Below are positions 17,769 through 26,807 of a DNA stretch of 64,000 nucleotides, piece after piece (the stretch's first letter is position 1; each line of letters begins with the position of its first letter). A model generated the notes under the pieces. It saw only the letters and a list, made by a program, of their open reading frames with translations, was not told where the DNA came from and did not search any database. This DNA comes from Aequoribacter sp049615385 (lineage in GTDB: Bacteria > Pseudomonadota > Gammaproteobacteria > Pseudomonadales > Halieaceae). Made by a program: the position numbers and the translations under genes. The DNA lies in NCBI RefSeq assembly GCF_049615385.1, contig NZ_JBMZFL010000002.1; one strand, written 5' to 3'.

Positions 17769-18182
17769 TGCCCAGGGTTCGGCCGGGGGCAGAGATTCAC
17801 CAGCTTGTAATAGCTCGATAGAGATACCGTCGGGGGATCGCACAAAGGCCATGTGGCCATCACGCGGGGGGCGATTAATGGTGACGCCACCGGCTTGTAA
17901 GCGTTCACACAGCTCGTAAATGTTAGCCACTCTGTAAGCGAGGTGTCCGAAGTTGCGGCCGCCGGTGTACTCTTCGGGGTCCCAGTTATAGGTGATTTCT
18001 ACCAATGGTGCTTTGCGCTTTTTGGCAAGGTCGACATCTTCGGGGGCTGCTAAAAATACCAAAGTAAAGCGGCCCTGCTCGCTGTCGTAGCGGTTGACCT
18101 CGACAAGACCTAACAAATCGCAAAAGAAACGAAGCGTAGCGTCTAGGTCACTGGCGCGAATCATGGAATGTAGATATTGCAT
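17742..18182 (-). CDS. Glyoxalase I-like VOC-family protein
   Basis: 146 aa. It resembles lactoylglutathione lyase (GloA), which isomerises the methylglyoxal-glutathione hemithioacetal. The four metal ligands expected for glyoxalase I can be placed: H in YLHSMIRASDL (residue 5), E in APLVEITYNWDPEEY (about 62), H in NFGHLAYRV (about 79) and E in GISIELLQ (about 124). The C-terminal extension is short and proline-rich. It converges with the broken glutamine amidotransferase, overlapping the end of the restored frame by 27 bp. A 9-bp gap separates it from the upstream LytTR regulator gene, so they may share a transcript. Confidence 0.88.
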   Translation of the reverse strand: MQYLHSMIRASDLDATLRFFCDLLGLVEVNRYDSEQGRFTLVFLAAPEDVDLAKKRKAPLVEITYNWDPEEYTGGRNFGHLAYRVANIYELCERLQAGGVTINRPPRDGHMAFVRSPDGISIELLQAGESLPPAEPWASMPNTGEW

Positions 18183-18191
18183 GGGTTTATC

Positions 18192-19004
18192 CTAATGGGT
18201 CGATAAAAACTGTTTAATCACGTCACGGTAACTGCGGCTGACCTTGAGTTTGGTGCCATTGCTCAGGGTGAGCGTGTACTCGCCGTTGGTCAACGCTTGA
18301 GCGCCCGTTATTAGATTGACGTTTACGATGGTAGAACGGTGCACGCGTAAAAAAACGTCTGGGTTGAGCTTTTCGCTGAGCTGGCGCATCGTAATGCGCA
18401 TGATATGGGTGTTGCCCTGCGCATGCACACACATGTAATCGCCGGCAGCATCGACCCACTCGATGTCTGCGACGCGAATTAGGGTGATATCGCTACCGTC
18501 TTTAATCGCTATTTTTTCAGGCCAAGTATCGCCCTTCTTTGTATTTTCGGTGTCGGTTGCGCTGATCTCTTTGGGGTGTTTGGTAGTTGCGCTCATCATT
18601 AAATCGAGCAAAGCCTGTTTCGAGCTGTCACTCTTCTCGAAGCTTAAGCGTTCAGCAGCTCGTGTTACGGCATCGGTTAAGCGGTCAATTTCAACGGGTT
18701 TTAGCAGGTAATCGATGGCGTGCACTTTAAAGGCTTCCACGGCGTACTCATCGTACGCTGTGGTGAACACAATTAATGGCAGAGTGTCACTTTGCAGCTT
18801 TGCAATGACATCAAAGCCATTCATGCCGGGCATTTGTATATCTAAAAACACGACGTCGGGGTTTAGCTCACCGATCATTTCTACGGCTTCAAAACCATTG
18901 CTTGCCTGCCCAATGACTTCGACATTGGGTAGGGTCTCTAGGCGACGCAGTAAGCCACGGCGGGCCAGCTCTTCGTCATCAACTATCAGTGCGCGTAGGC
19001 TCAT
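18192..19004 (-). CDS. LytTR-family response regulator (AlgR/LytR type)
   Basis: 270 aa. Receiver domain first, with DD at residues 9-10, phosphoacceptor D55 in DVVFLDIQMPGMNGFD, the conserved Thr in FTTAYDEYAVEAF and Lys in DYLLKPVE. After a linker of about 40 residues, a LytTR DNA-binding domain covers about 165-265 (IKDGSDITLIRVADIEWVDA, VHRSTIVNVNLI). It is two bases downstream of the histidine-kinase gene and has GAGG inside the kinase end as ribosome-binding site, so the two form a two-component system. The pair resembles AlgZ/AlgR and YehU/YehT. Targets cannot be told from this window. Confidence 0.93.
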   Translation of the reverse strand: MSLRALIVDDEELARRGLLRRLETLPNVEVIGQASNGFEAVEMIGELNPDVVFLDIQMPGMNGFDVIAKLQSDTLPLIVFTTAYDEYAVEAFKVHAIDYLLKPVEIDRLTDAVTRAAERLSFEKSDSSKQALLDLMMSATTKHPKEISATDTENTKKGDTWPEKIAIKDGSDITLIRVADIEWVDAAGDYMCVHAQGNTHIMRITMRQLSEKLNPDVFLRVHRSTIVNVNLITGAQALTNGEYTLTLSNGTKLKVSRSYRDVIKQFLSTH

Positions 19005-19006
19005 GG

Positions 19007-20092
19007 TTATGCCTCTTGGCTAAAAGGTATGTTAATGGAGACGGTTAATCCGTGCGGTAAGGTCGGCCCAAGCTTTAAGCTTTGGCGATTGCCGTACAGG
19101 GCTTTTAGTCGCTCGCGGCAGTTTTCTAGACCAACGCCACTGCCTTTGGGTGTGATGCCCTGACTAAAATCTAAACCGGGCCCGTTGTCAGAAATAATCA
19201 ACTGCAAATCATCGCCGTCTTTGTGGGCGCTAATGCCAATAGCGCCGCCTTTTACCGACTGGCTAATACCATATTTAATGGCATTTTCGACCAAGGGTTG
19301 CAGTATCAAAGAAGGGACCAAGGCATGTTTGACTTCGGGGTTAATAGAAAATAGGACTTCCAGCCGACTACCAAAGCGAACCTGCTCGATATCTAAATAC
19401 AGTTTTAGTGCCGCCACCTCTTGATCGACCGTAATTTGGGTCATGGGGTCGGTTTCTAGAGAGTGGCGCAGAAACTTCGACAGCTTGTTGATCATGTCAG
19501 ACGCTAGGTTGGTGTCTTTATCGAGTACCAGGGTTGAAATCGCATTCAAGGTGTTGAACAAAAAGTGCGGGTTAAGCTGGTAGCGCAGCATTTTTAGCTG
19601 TGCTTCGTTGGCCACTGATGCTGCGGTTAGTGCGCGGGCTTTGGCGTCTTGTAACAAAATGTAGTACTTGATGCCGAAGTATAAAGCACTCCAGCCAAAC
19701 ATGACCCACGCAGCAGAAATCGCACCTTCGAGATAGCTGTAAAACTCGGCGCTGGATTCAATACCAAAGGCTGCTTTTTGCTCCGGGAAGAGCGAAAAAA
19801 AGATGAAGGTACGAGCGACCATCCAGAGTACACCCGCAAAATAAGAACTCAGCAAAAAGGGTAGAACCCTGGCTAGAAAACGCATATCCCAGGTCAAACG
19901 ATAAACCCAGCGCAAGCCCAAGGTCAGGGCCATGCCGACTGCCGCGATAATTGGGACATAAAATTCGTAGTTATCGGGTGGATCGCCCCAAACGGTCGCA
20001 CCTAAGTAAAACGACAGCGCCCAACCAGCCCAGCCGCCGGCTTGCAGCAACCAAAAAAGGCGGTGTTTTTGATCGGGGTCGAGTAGGTTCAT
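19007..20092 (-). CDS. LytS/AlgZ-type sensor histidine kinase
   Basis: 361 aa. The N-terminal 150 residues hold about four membrane helices (for example FYVPIIAAVGMALTLGLRWVY and VLPFLLSSYFAGVLWMVARTF in pieces) without a large periplasmic sensor. The His_kinase (PF06580) domain has the phosphorylated His in LNPHFLFNTLNAIS (H176), and the ATPase domain has PSLILQPLVENAIKYGIS (N box) and ISDNGPGLDF plus GVGLENCRERL. It is the first gene of a two-gene operon with the LytTR regulator. The signal is unknown; sensing of membrane state or a small molecule is possible. Confidence 0.93.
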   Translation of the reverse strand: MNLLDPDQKHRLFWLLQAGGWAGWALSFYLGATVWGDPPDNYEFYVPIIAAVGMALTLGLRWVYRLTWDMRFLARVLPFLLSSYFAGVLWMVARTFIFFSLFPEQKAAFGIESSAEFYSYLEGAISAAWVMFGWSALYFGIKYYILLQDAKARALTAASVANEAQLKMLRYQLNPHFLFNTLNAISTLVLDKDTNLASDMINKLSKFLRHSLETDPMTQITVDQEVAALKLYLDIEQVRFGSRLEVLFSINPEVKHALVPSLILQPLVENAIKYGISQSVKGGAIGISAHKDGDDLQLIISDNGPGLDFSQGITPKGSGVGLENCRERLKALYGNRQSLKLGPTLPHGLTVSINIPFSQEA

Positions 20093-20162
20093 TGCCGGAG
20101 TATAACGGATCGCGCCTGAATTGCGCGGTTATCTGTCGCAGCGCAGTTTCGATTAATCGTAT

Positions 20163-20645
20163 TTACGAGGCGGCGAATTCGGTTAAGGCAGTACCGCATA
20201 AGCGATACCCAATCCATTCGCTCATAGCAACCGCCCCCACGCTTTCGTAAAACTCGATCGAGGGTGTGTTCCAATCCAGCACATTCCATTCAAAGCGCTC
20301 ACATCCCTCGCTTACCGCTTTTTTGGCCAGATACTTTAATAAGGCCAAGCCGGCGCCCTTGCCGCGGTGTTCGGGCTCTACGAATAAGTCCTCAAGAAAA
20401 ATGCCGTGCTTGCCACGCCAGGTACTGAAGTTATAAAAGTACAGTGCAAAGCCTACGTTAGTGTCACCGATATCGCACAGCACGGCATGAGCTCGCGCCT
20501 TATCGTCAAACAAGGCGGTGTGTAAATCGTGTTCTGTAGCGACCACCGCATCGGGTTCTTTTTCGTAGATCGCCAGCGCGGTTATAAGCTCAAGAATGCG
20601 AGGCACGTCTGAAGGCGTGGCCGCGCGAATATCAATCGGATTCAT
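20163..20645 (-). CDS. GNAT-family N-acetyltransferase
   Basis: 160 aa. It resembles spermidine/spermine (diamine) N-acetyltransferases: IRAATPSDVPRILELITALAIYEK at the start, GFALYFYNFSTWRGKHGIFLEDLFVEPEHRGKGAGLALLKYLAK at about 65-110 with the acetyl-CoA loop (R/Q-x-x-G-x-G/A as HRGKGAG), and ERFEWNVLDWNTPSIEFYESVGA near residue 125. Substrate could be a polyamine or another small amine; this group also contains thialysine acetyltransferases. It lies 13 bp downstream of the potassium-channel gene on the same strand, suggesting co-transcription. Confidence 0.9.
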   Translation of the reverse strand: MNPIDIRAATPSDVPRILELITALAIYEKEPDAVVATEHDLHTALFDDKARAHAVLCDIGDTNVGFALYFYNFSTWRGKHGIFLEDLFVEPEHRGKGAGLALLKYLAKKAVSEGCERFEWNVLDWNTPSIEFYESVGAVAMSEWIGYRLCGTALTEFAAS

Positions 20646-20658
20646 GGTGGAACTTACC

Positions 20659-21084
20659 TCACTGCATATCCCAGTCTTTGCGCATTTCTAAGTACAAGAA
20701 CGACGCCGTCCAAGTAATCAAAACCAAACCGGTCAGCGATTCGATACCTGCTAAAAAACGCAAATGCCCTGTGGGCTCAATATCGCCGTAACCGAGTGTG
20801 GTGTAGGTCGTAAAAGAAAAATAGGCGGCGTCAGTCAGAGAACCATTGAATGCGCCACCGAGTTGGCCCCAATCTTCGCCGCGATGCATGTAGTAATAGG
20901 CCACTGCAAAAATCCATACTTGAACAGCGTGCGCAATCAGTGAGGCAAATACGCCAATGACGATGCGGAAGCGGTGTCGAATGCGCAAGCGCGGCAAGAA
21001 TTTGGTGAGTTGATACAAAAATTCGTAGTGCAAACCAACGGCTAACGCGACGACTAAACTGTTTGCTATCCAAATATGAATCAC
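20659..21084 (-). CDS. Two-helix potassium channel family protein
   Basis: 141 aa integral membrane protein. The selectivity filter is in FTTYTTLGYGDIEPTG, with TLGYG at residues 96-100, preceded by a pore helix and flanked by hydrophobic helices (about 41-65 and 108-130). An extra N-terminal hydrophobic segment (IANSLVVALAVGLHYEFLY) is present. This is the Ion_trans_2 fold: a small K+ channel subunit that would work as a tetramer. No RCK/TrkA-N regulatory domain is attached. It is upstream of the GNAT gene. Confidence 0.9.
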   Translation of the reverse strand: MIHIWIANSLVVALAVGLHYEFLYQLTKFLPRLRIRHRFRIVIGVFASLIAHAVQVWIFAVAYYYMHRGEDWGQLGGAFNGSLTDAAYFSFTTYTTLGYGDIEPTGHLRFLAGIESLTGLVLITWTASFLYLEMRKDWDMQ

Positions 21085-21275
21085 GTGTCTCTCCTGTGTC
21101 CGCCAGTATACTCTGTATGCTGAAAATTACCTGTTTTAATCAGTTCGGAAATATTGTTTTTTTACACATTGGGAGTAATCTGCGAGGCGTCCACCTAGCC
21201 GCTGTTACAGCATCCATCTGGCGCTAGAGCATCTCTTCTTGGTGGTTCTTAGACCCTTATCTGGAGCGCAATTGC

Positions 21276-22633
21276 GTGCTAAAAACTCTTGTCGTTGTCG
21301 ACGCCCCTGCCGCTGATTTAGTTATGGATGCGGCTGAAATAATTTCGTTCGATACTTATCTGAGCGATTATCCAAAATTAGGCCAAGCCAAGCGTCGAGT
21401 ATTGAATTTATGCGACACCGAGCACTATTTATCCAAAGGTTACTATTGCTCGCTATTAGCGGAAGCACGACAGCATAAGGTGCTGCCTTCGGTGCAGACC
21501 ATTAACGAATTACGTCAAACCAGCCAAGATGCCGATTGGTGGATAGACCTGCCCGCCATTTGTTCGAGCGATTCGCTGCACCCTTGCTCCGTGTGAGTAT
21601 TAACTTCGGTCCTAATTTACGCGTTCGTGTCGCTCGCATGGGTTTAAACGACGTGTCTGCCGATGAACGAGACTTTTTTGAAGATGCTTTATCGCACTAT
21701 GTCAGTGAAGGTTGGCGCAAGCCGGTAGCTGCACGCAAATACCGCTGGGATTTGGCGATTCTGGTCGACCCCAACGAGCCTCTTCCCCCAAGCGACAAAG
21801 AAGCGATCAAAAGGTTCGGTAAAGCGGCCGGTAAACTGGGTATTAATAGTGAGCTGATCTCGCATAATGACATGACACGATTGACGCAGTTCGACGCTTT
21901 GTTCATTCGTGAGACAACCGCCATTGACCACCCAACCTACCGAATGGCGAGCTTAGCTGAGCGCGAAGGTTTGGTGGTGATGGATGACCCTAAATCCATT
22001 TTGCGCTGCTGCAATAAGGTCTTTTTGCACGACGCCTTTGCTTACAGCCAGGTACCCAGTTTAAAAACTAAGGTGGTGGCCGATGCAAGTGAAGAGTCTC
22101 TGGAAATGCTTGAGGGTATGTTTGGGTACCCTATGGTGATAAAGCTGCCCGAGAGCTCGTTTTCGTTAGGTGTATTTAAAGTCGACAATCGAGAGGCGCT
22201 GACACAACGTTTGCAAGATCTATTAACCAATACCGCCTTGGTCTTAGTACAAGAATTTTGCTTTACCGAATTTGATTGGCGCATAGGCGTGCTAAACGGC
22301 AAACCGATTTATGCCTGTCGCTACCACATGGCGCGCAAGCATTGGCAGATCTACAATCATGGCGCCGCACGCTCTAAATCGGGTGGGTTTGACGCTATGC
22401 CGACTTTTGAGGTGCCTACTAAAGTGCTTGCGGCAGCCGTTAAAGCTTGTGCTGTGGTAGGTAACGGTTTGTATGGTGTTGATCTTAAGCAGCGTGGAGA
22501 ATCGGTGTATGTGATCGAGGTCAACGACAATCCGAGTATCGATCACGGCGTCGAAAATCGTTACCTAGGCGATGAGCTTTACATGATTGTGATGTCAGAG
22601 TTTGCCGCTCGATTAGAAACGCGGGGGCGTTAA
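21276..22633 (+). pseudogene. RimK-like ATP-grasp protein split between two frames
   Basis: The N-terminal frame (GTG 21276, GGAG 9 bp upstream) encodes RVLNLCDTEHYLSKGYYCSLLAEARQHKVLPSVQTINEL, the RimK-like ATP-grasp N-terminal domain, and stops at 21596. The remainder continues in a second frame, open from 21506 to 22633, with LFERFAAPLLRVSI, DALFIRETTAIDHPTYR, VVMDDPKSILRCCNKVFLHDAF, MVIKLPESSFSLGVFKV and VIEVNDNPSIDHGVENR: the ATP- and Mg-binding parts of an ATP-grasp ligase. Both parts are well conserved, so they once formed one protein of about 450-490 aa. From memory, relatives carry about 45 more residues between them, so a short out-of-frame deletion is as likely as a one-base slip. 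Ligase substrate unknown; relatives add amino acids to peptides or proteins. Confidence 0.8.
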
Positions 22634-22669
22634 TCCCTCACTTAACTGACGAATGTTTATCGCAATCAG

Positions 22670-22695
22670 AGCCACCGCTTCATTGCGCGGTGGCT
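22670..22695. terminator. Possible bidirectional terminator hairpin
   Basis: Perfect 9-bp arms AGCCACCGC (22670-22678) and GCGGTGGCT (22687-22695) with an 8-base loop, between the convergent RimK-like gene and a methyltransferase gene. No T-run follows directly, and the right arm overlaps the last codons of the methyltransferase, so efficiency is uncertain. Confidence 0.4.
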
Positions 22696-23510
22696 GATAC
22701 GAGCCACGCTCGACCTGGCAAGCTCAACCCTGATTTCGTCATATGCGGCTCGAAGGCCGCACGCGCTGCCGCTATGGCTGCCTCTTGCTGCTCGCCCTGC
22801 AGTTCTTTAACGACGCGTGCAACGGGTCCTACAAACCGTTGGTAGTTCATGACCTCATCAAGATCGGCGCCCAAATACATGCCGGCCTCGATGCTTTGGT
22901 GCTCGATACTGTGAAAACCTGCTTGTGTCAGAATATCGCTGCAGTAGTCGGGGTTGGCTAGCGCGAACGGGCCTGGGTCGGTAGGTTGTGGCGCTGGATC
23001 GAGTGGTGGCAAGAAGGGCGCTACCGCTCGGCCCGGTAGTGCCATCCAGGGGTTTTGGTCGGGCGCTTGCCAGCAGATAAATACGAGACGACCGTCAGGT
23101 TTAAGCTGTGCGTGCAGGTGCCCAAATGCTTCGTAGGGGTCGGCGAAGAACATCACCCCAAAACGCGAAAATATCAGGTCAAATTGATGCTTAGTGTCGT
23201 AGACGCATGCGTCTTTAACGATCAGCTCAATGTTTTCAGAACCCGCCGCACGCTCTTTTGCGCGGTTGATCATGGGTTCTGATAAATCAACGCCCGTGAC
23301 TTGTGCGCCCGATTCGGCAAGAGCTAGGGTGGTTGCCCCGCAGCCGCAGCCTACATCTAATACTTGCTCGTTGGACCGCGCTGCGGCTCTGGCAATCGCC
23401 TGTGCCGACAGCGGTTCAAGCATGGCGTCTAAGTTGGCTTGTGCCGCCACCCAGCTGGGTCCGGCGGTGTCATTCCAGTACACCTTTTGGGCTGAGTTGT
23501 CTTGAGACAT
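22680..23510 (-). CDS. Class I SAM-dependent methyltransferase (UbiE-like)
   Basis: 276 aa. VYWNDTAGPSWVAAQANLDAML at the start and VLDVGCGCGATTLALAESGAQVTGVDLSEPMI (about 50-80) make the SAM-binding region; FDLIFSRFGVMFFADP and LKPDGRLVFICWQ follow as the later core strands. It belongs to the Methyltransf_11/25 group. It begins only 11 bp after the stop of the copper receptor gene, so both are probably on one transcript. Whether it modifies a copper ligand, quinone or other metabolite is unknown; the operon link is the only clue. Confidence 0.88.
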   Translation of the reverse strand: MSQDNSAQKVYWNDTAGPSWVAAQANLDAMLEPLSAQAIARAAARSNEQVLDVGCGCGATTLALAESGAQVTGVDLSEPMINRAKERAAGSENIELIVKDACVYDTKHQFDLIFSRFGVMFFADPYEAFGHLHAQLKPDGRLVFICWQAPDQNPWMALPGRAVAPFLPPLDPAPQPTDPGPFALANPDYCSDILTQAGFHSIEHQSIEAGMYLGADLDEVMNYQRFVGPVARVVKELQGEQQEAAIAAARAAFEPHMTKSGLSLPGRAWLVSATAQ

Positions 23511-23521
23511 AAGCGCCTACC

Positions 23522-25531
23522 CTAAAACGAATACGATAATTTAGCCCACCATGTTCGGCCAGGCTCACTGACCTTGTCAATTGCTGGGTAGCCCTCGACT
23601 GCGCTGCCCGCGCGAGACAAATGCTCGGCGTAGTCGGTATCGGCGATGTTATCCAGCCCTAAAGCTAATCGAATATCTTTTGTTAAGTTGGTTGAGGCGT
23701 GCACAGATAAGATCGTGGCGTCGCCTGTGGCGCTTATGTCTTGGCCGACGATGGTGCCATAGCCGCGATCAATCCGGTCTTGTTCGCTGATATAGCGCGC
23801 TACAACACCGCTCGTCCAAGCCTCACCTTTATGCTCTAGGCTTACGGTTAGGTCGAGCGGGGGTGTTTGTGCGAGTGCTCGATCGTGAGTGTCGTTGTGG
23901 GCTCGTACCCATGCCATATTTGCTTTAACGCTGAGCGTATCACTCAGTTGACCTTGCACGTCAGCCTCAAAACCGTAACGTTCTGCGTTGATATTGCCGC
24001 TGCAGGTTACGCTCATCATGCCACTGGCGCAGTTATTTAAACGAGGGCTGGGCATCATGCCCGAGTAAATCAAAATGTAGTCGTCCACGAGCCCGTAGAA
24101 TGCCGAGACGGAGCCATTCCAATGCCCTTGGCGCCACAAAAATCCAAGGTCTACTTGGGTGGTTGCTTCGGGCTTTAGCTGTGCGGTTGCGGTAAGTCCC
24201 GCGGCGCTGACGGCCTCCCAGTAATCCATCGGGCGCTCGGTGTAGCCGATACCAAAATAGGTGGTTACCGAGTCGTCGGCAAAGTCATATTCAAACCGAG
24301 TAAACGCGGCAGTGACAGTCTCAGACGCGCTCACTGGCGTCGCAAGCCCTAAACGGCCGGCTTCCCAGTCATCGACGCGCAAACCGCTAATCCAACGGGT
24401 TTGATCGCCTAATTGTTGCTCTAACTCTGCAAACACACCCACAGACTCTGTGCTCAAATCGACCAGACGAGGTTTACTTGTGTAGGTGTCTGCCATGGCT
24501 TTCGTCATGCCCATCATCGATCGGTTACTATGCTCATCGCTTTGCCAAACTAAGCCTGTCGTCAAACTGCGAGCGTCGGTCACATGCCATTCCAGAGTCA
24601 GATTAACGCCGTCAGTTGATCGGTCAGGGTTACTGACCATATAGCCCATCATCGGGGCTTTATCACGCAGACTGTAGTTGTCCATCACGTGGTCAATGTA
24701 GGTGTGGTAGGCTCGAACCTCGGCACTTTTAAGGTGTTCGCTGATGCCTTTATGGCGCGCGGTGATGCCATAGCTTTCGCGGTCGAACACAGCACCATCC
24801 ATGCCGCGATCGGCGTAGGACGCTTCGGCCTCGCTTTGGGTGTAGTCAATGGACAGTTCGGTAAGTGGTGTCGGCGTGTAGCCAACACGAACACTGCCAC
24901 TACGACGTTCGTAAGCACTGTGGACTTCGTTGCCGGCACCATCTTGGTAGTTGTCTGATTCGGCGTGGCTAGCACTCAAGTCGACAAAGCCTTGGGCGTT
25001 GCCCCAATGGACGTCGGCCAGAGCGTCGGTGCGGTTCCATGCGCTGCTGAGCAGACTCAGGTCGCCCGAAAACCCTTCTGCTGGCTTAGTGGTGTTTTCG
25101 AATAAAACCACGCCCGCAGAGTGTCCGGCGCCATGCGCAACGGTTTGCGGGCCTTTAATAATGGTTACGGTGTCGTAGCTTTCCGGAAAAATGTAGGCCG
25201 TGGGCGGGTCCATGCGGTTGCCGCAACCGCCACCAAAAGCCATACCATCCATGACTAAATTTAATCGAGAAGCTGCTTGGCCACGGAAAACGGGATCGCC
25301 ACTGGTGCCACCTTTGCGAATAACATTAAAGCCCGGCGTCGTCTTCAAAAATGCGGCCCCATCGTTAGCCGGCATGGGCTGTTGCGGAGCCTTGGCATCA
25401 ATGGCCACCGTGAGCGGTGCAGCCAGAGCGGGCGCCGTCACGATAACTTCTTCTTGATTTTGGGTATCACCTAGGGTTTGAGCGCTTAAGCAGGCAAAGC
25501 TTAAAGCCAAGTAAAGTTTAGAGCGTTGCAT
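23522..25531 (-). CDS. TonB-dependent copper receptor (OprC/NosA family)
   Basis: 669 aa from ATG 25531 (AGGA 7-8 bp upstream) with signal peptide MQRSKLYLALSFACLSAQTLG and TonB box EEVIVTAPA. The plug carries DGMAFGGGCGNRMDPPTAYI and TVTIIKGPQTVAHGAGHSAG, the hallmark of the TonB-copper family that includes Pseudomonas OprC and NosA. Methionine-rich extracellular segments (APMMGYMVSN, SMMGMTKAMADT, SGMMPSP, ASGMMSV) are consistent with copper ligands. The last residue is the usual C-terminal Phe (LSYSF). It imports copper or a copper complex across the outer membrane. A methyltransferase gene follows in the same operon; ogt lies upstream. Confidence 0.92.
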   Translation of the reverse strand: MQRSKLYLALSFACLSAQTLGDTQNQEEVIVTAPALAAPLTVAIDAKAPQQPMPANDGAAFLKTTPGFNVIRKGGTSGDPVFRGQAASRLNLVMDGMAFGGGCGNRMDPPTAYIFPESYDTVTIIKGPQTVAHGAGHSAGVVLFENTTKPAEGFSGDLSLLSSAWNRTDALADVHWGNAQGFVDLSASHAESDNYQDGAGNEVHSAYERRSGSVRVGYTPTPLTELSIDYTQSEAEASYADRGMDGAVFDRESYGITARHKGISEHLKSAEVRAYHTYIDHVMDNYSLRDKAPMMGYMVSNPDRSTDGVNLTLEWHVTDARSLTTGLVWQSDEHSNRSMMGMTKAMADTYTSKPRLVDLSTESVGVFAELEQQLGDQTRWISGLRVDDWEAGRLGLATPVSASETVTAAFTRFEYDFADDSVTTYFGIGYTERPMDYWEAVSAAGLTATAQLKPEATTQVDLGFLWRQGHWNGSVSAFYGLVDDYILIYSGMMPSPRLNNCASGMMSVTCSGNINAERYGFEADVQGQLSDTLSVKANMAWVRAHNDTHDRALAQTPPLDLTVSLEHKGEAWTSGVVARYISEQDRIDRGYGTIVGQDISATGDATILSVHASTNLTKDIRLALGLDNIADTDYAEHLSRAGSAVEGYPAIDKVSEPGRTWWAKLSYSF

Positions 25532-25604
25532 TGATCGTTCCTGCATCAAAAACGCGTATTCTAAAGCCCTTCACAGAGCAAGGCGTGCGACAAAAGCGCA
25601 CACT

Positions 25605-26078
25605 TCAACAGTGGTTGGCTTCTAGGTTCAGCAACGATTGCTTTGCCTTTAAACCGCCACCAAATCCAGTGAGTGAGCCGTTGCGGCCAATGACTCGATG
25701 GCACGGGATAATGATAGCGATTGGGTTGCGGCCATTGGCAGCTCCCACCGCGCGCACGGCTTTGGGGCGCGCAATACTTGTGGCGATATCGCTGTAGGCA
25801 CGCGTTTCGCCATACGGTATTTGCTGTAGTGCCTTAAGCACATCGCGCTGAAACGGGGTCCCGCTTGGGGCTAAATTTAATTCAAAGTGTTTTAGCTTGC
25901 CGGCAAAGTAGGCGTCGAGCTGTTGTCGCGCTGCGGTAAACGGCTCCTCTTGATAGGTCCAGTCGTCGGGGGCTTCGCCCACCGCGAAAGCGTTCGGAAA
26001 GAATAATTGGTGCAGTGCTTGGTCGGTACCCGCCAAGCGCAGGGTGCCCAAAGGTGAGCTGTGGTAGCAGAAATACAT
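25605..26078 (-). CDS. ogt: Methylated-DNA--protein-cysteine methyltransferase
   Basis: 157 aa. The enzyme removes alkyl groups from O6-alkylguanine onto its own Cys in a suicide reaction. The active site IPCHRVIG is at about 125-131 with C126 as acceptor, preceded by the DNA-binding helix segment YGETRAYSDIATSIARPKAVRAVGAANGRNP and followed by GFGGGLKAKQSLLNLE. Length and lack of an Ada regulatory domain point to the Ogt type. It is divergent from an AlkA-like glycosylase gene 101 bp away, and the copper receptor follows 73 bp downstream. Confidence 0.93.
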   Translation of the reverse strand: MYFCYHSSPLGTLRLAGTDQALHQLFFPNAFAVGEAPDDWTYQEEPFTAARQQLDAYFAGKLKHFELNLAPSGTPFQRDVLKALQQIPYGETRAYSDIATSIARPKAVRAVGAANGRNPIAIIIPCHRVIGRNGSLTGFGGGLKAKQSLLNLEANHC

Positions 26079-26179
26079 GATCGTGATTCCCTGTAAATGT
26101 TGCTACAGTATGCCATGGGCCAGGTGTGTGCCTTACATCAAAAGTACTCAAATCACATCGTAGCGGAGCAAACCAAAAC

Positions 26180-26800
26180 ATGGCTTTATCTTACCCTGAC
26201 GTTTGTTCAGCTCTAGATACGCTCGCCGATCGTTGCCAGTACGTTGCACAAGCACTCCAGCAAGTAGGCTACCCGCCGGAGCGCGTGGGTAAATCGGACG
26301 ATATGGCGTTGGTGCGCATTATTGTGGGCCAGCAGTTAAGTACTAAGGCAGCCGCCACCATTAATCAGCGCTTATCGGATTTATTGGGTGACGGCGGCTA
26401 CGGTAAAATTCACAGTTTCAGCGACGACGAATTGCGAGCAGTTGGCATGTCGCGACCTAAAATACGCTATTTGCGGGCGCTGGCAGATGCCCTGCTGAAC
26501 GGTGAGTTAGTGTTAGCTGACTTTCCCAGTATGGACGATGAATCGGTGGTTAAGGCTTTAACCGCGTTGCCCGGGTTTGGGCGCTGGTCCGCACATATGT
26601 ACTTATTGTTTAACCTGCAGCGCACCGATGTCTGGCCTACCGGTGACTTGGCGGTACGAGTGGGTATCAGCCGAATGGTAGGTGCCACGGGGCGCCTAAC
26701 CGAAGTCGAGCTCGAGCAGTGGGGCGAGCGCTGGCGCCCCTACCGCAGTGCCTTGTCGCTGCTGGCGTGGCACTACTACGGGGCGACTACCGACGCGTAG
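26180..26800 (+). CDS. DNA-3-methyladenine glycosylase II-like (HhH-GPD family)
   Basis: 206 aa from ATG 26180; a GGAG lies 11 bp upstream and homologues begin near here. The protein excises alkylated purines from DNA. Visible: VRIIVGQQLSTKAAATINQRLSDLL (about 50-74), the helix-hairpin-helix LTALPGFGRWSAHMYLLFNL (about 134-153), and the catalytic Asp in DVWPTGDLAVRVG. It lacks the N-terminal domain of E. coli AlkA and is closer to the short, Mag-like enzymes. Divergent from ogt; together they cover both main classes of base alkylation repair. Confidence 0.9.
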   Translation: MALSYPDVCSALDTLADRCQYVAQALQQVGYPPERVGKSDDMALVRIIVGQQLSTKAAATINQRLSDLLGDGGYGKIHSFSDDELRAVGMSRPKIRYLRALADALLNGELVLADFPSMDDESVVKALTALPGFGRWSAHMYLLFNLQRTDVWPTGDLAVRVGISRMVGATGRLTEVELEQWGERWRPYRSALSLLAWHYYGATTDA

Positions 26801-26807
26801 TACCCCA

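Noticed and set aside
21506..21596. Programmed ribosomal frameshift in the RimK-like gene
   Set aside because: No X-XXY-YYZ slippery heptamer or strong stem was found in the overlap, and residues seem to be missing.
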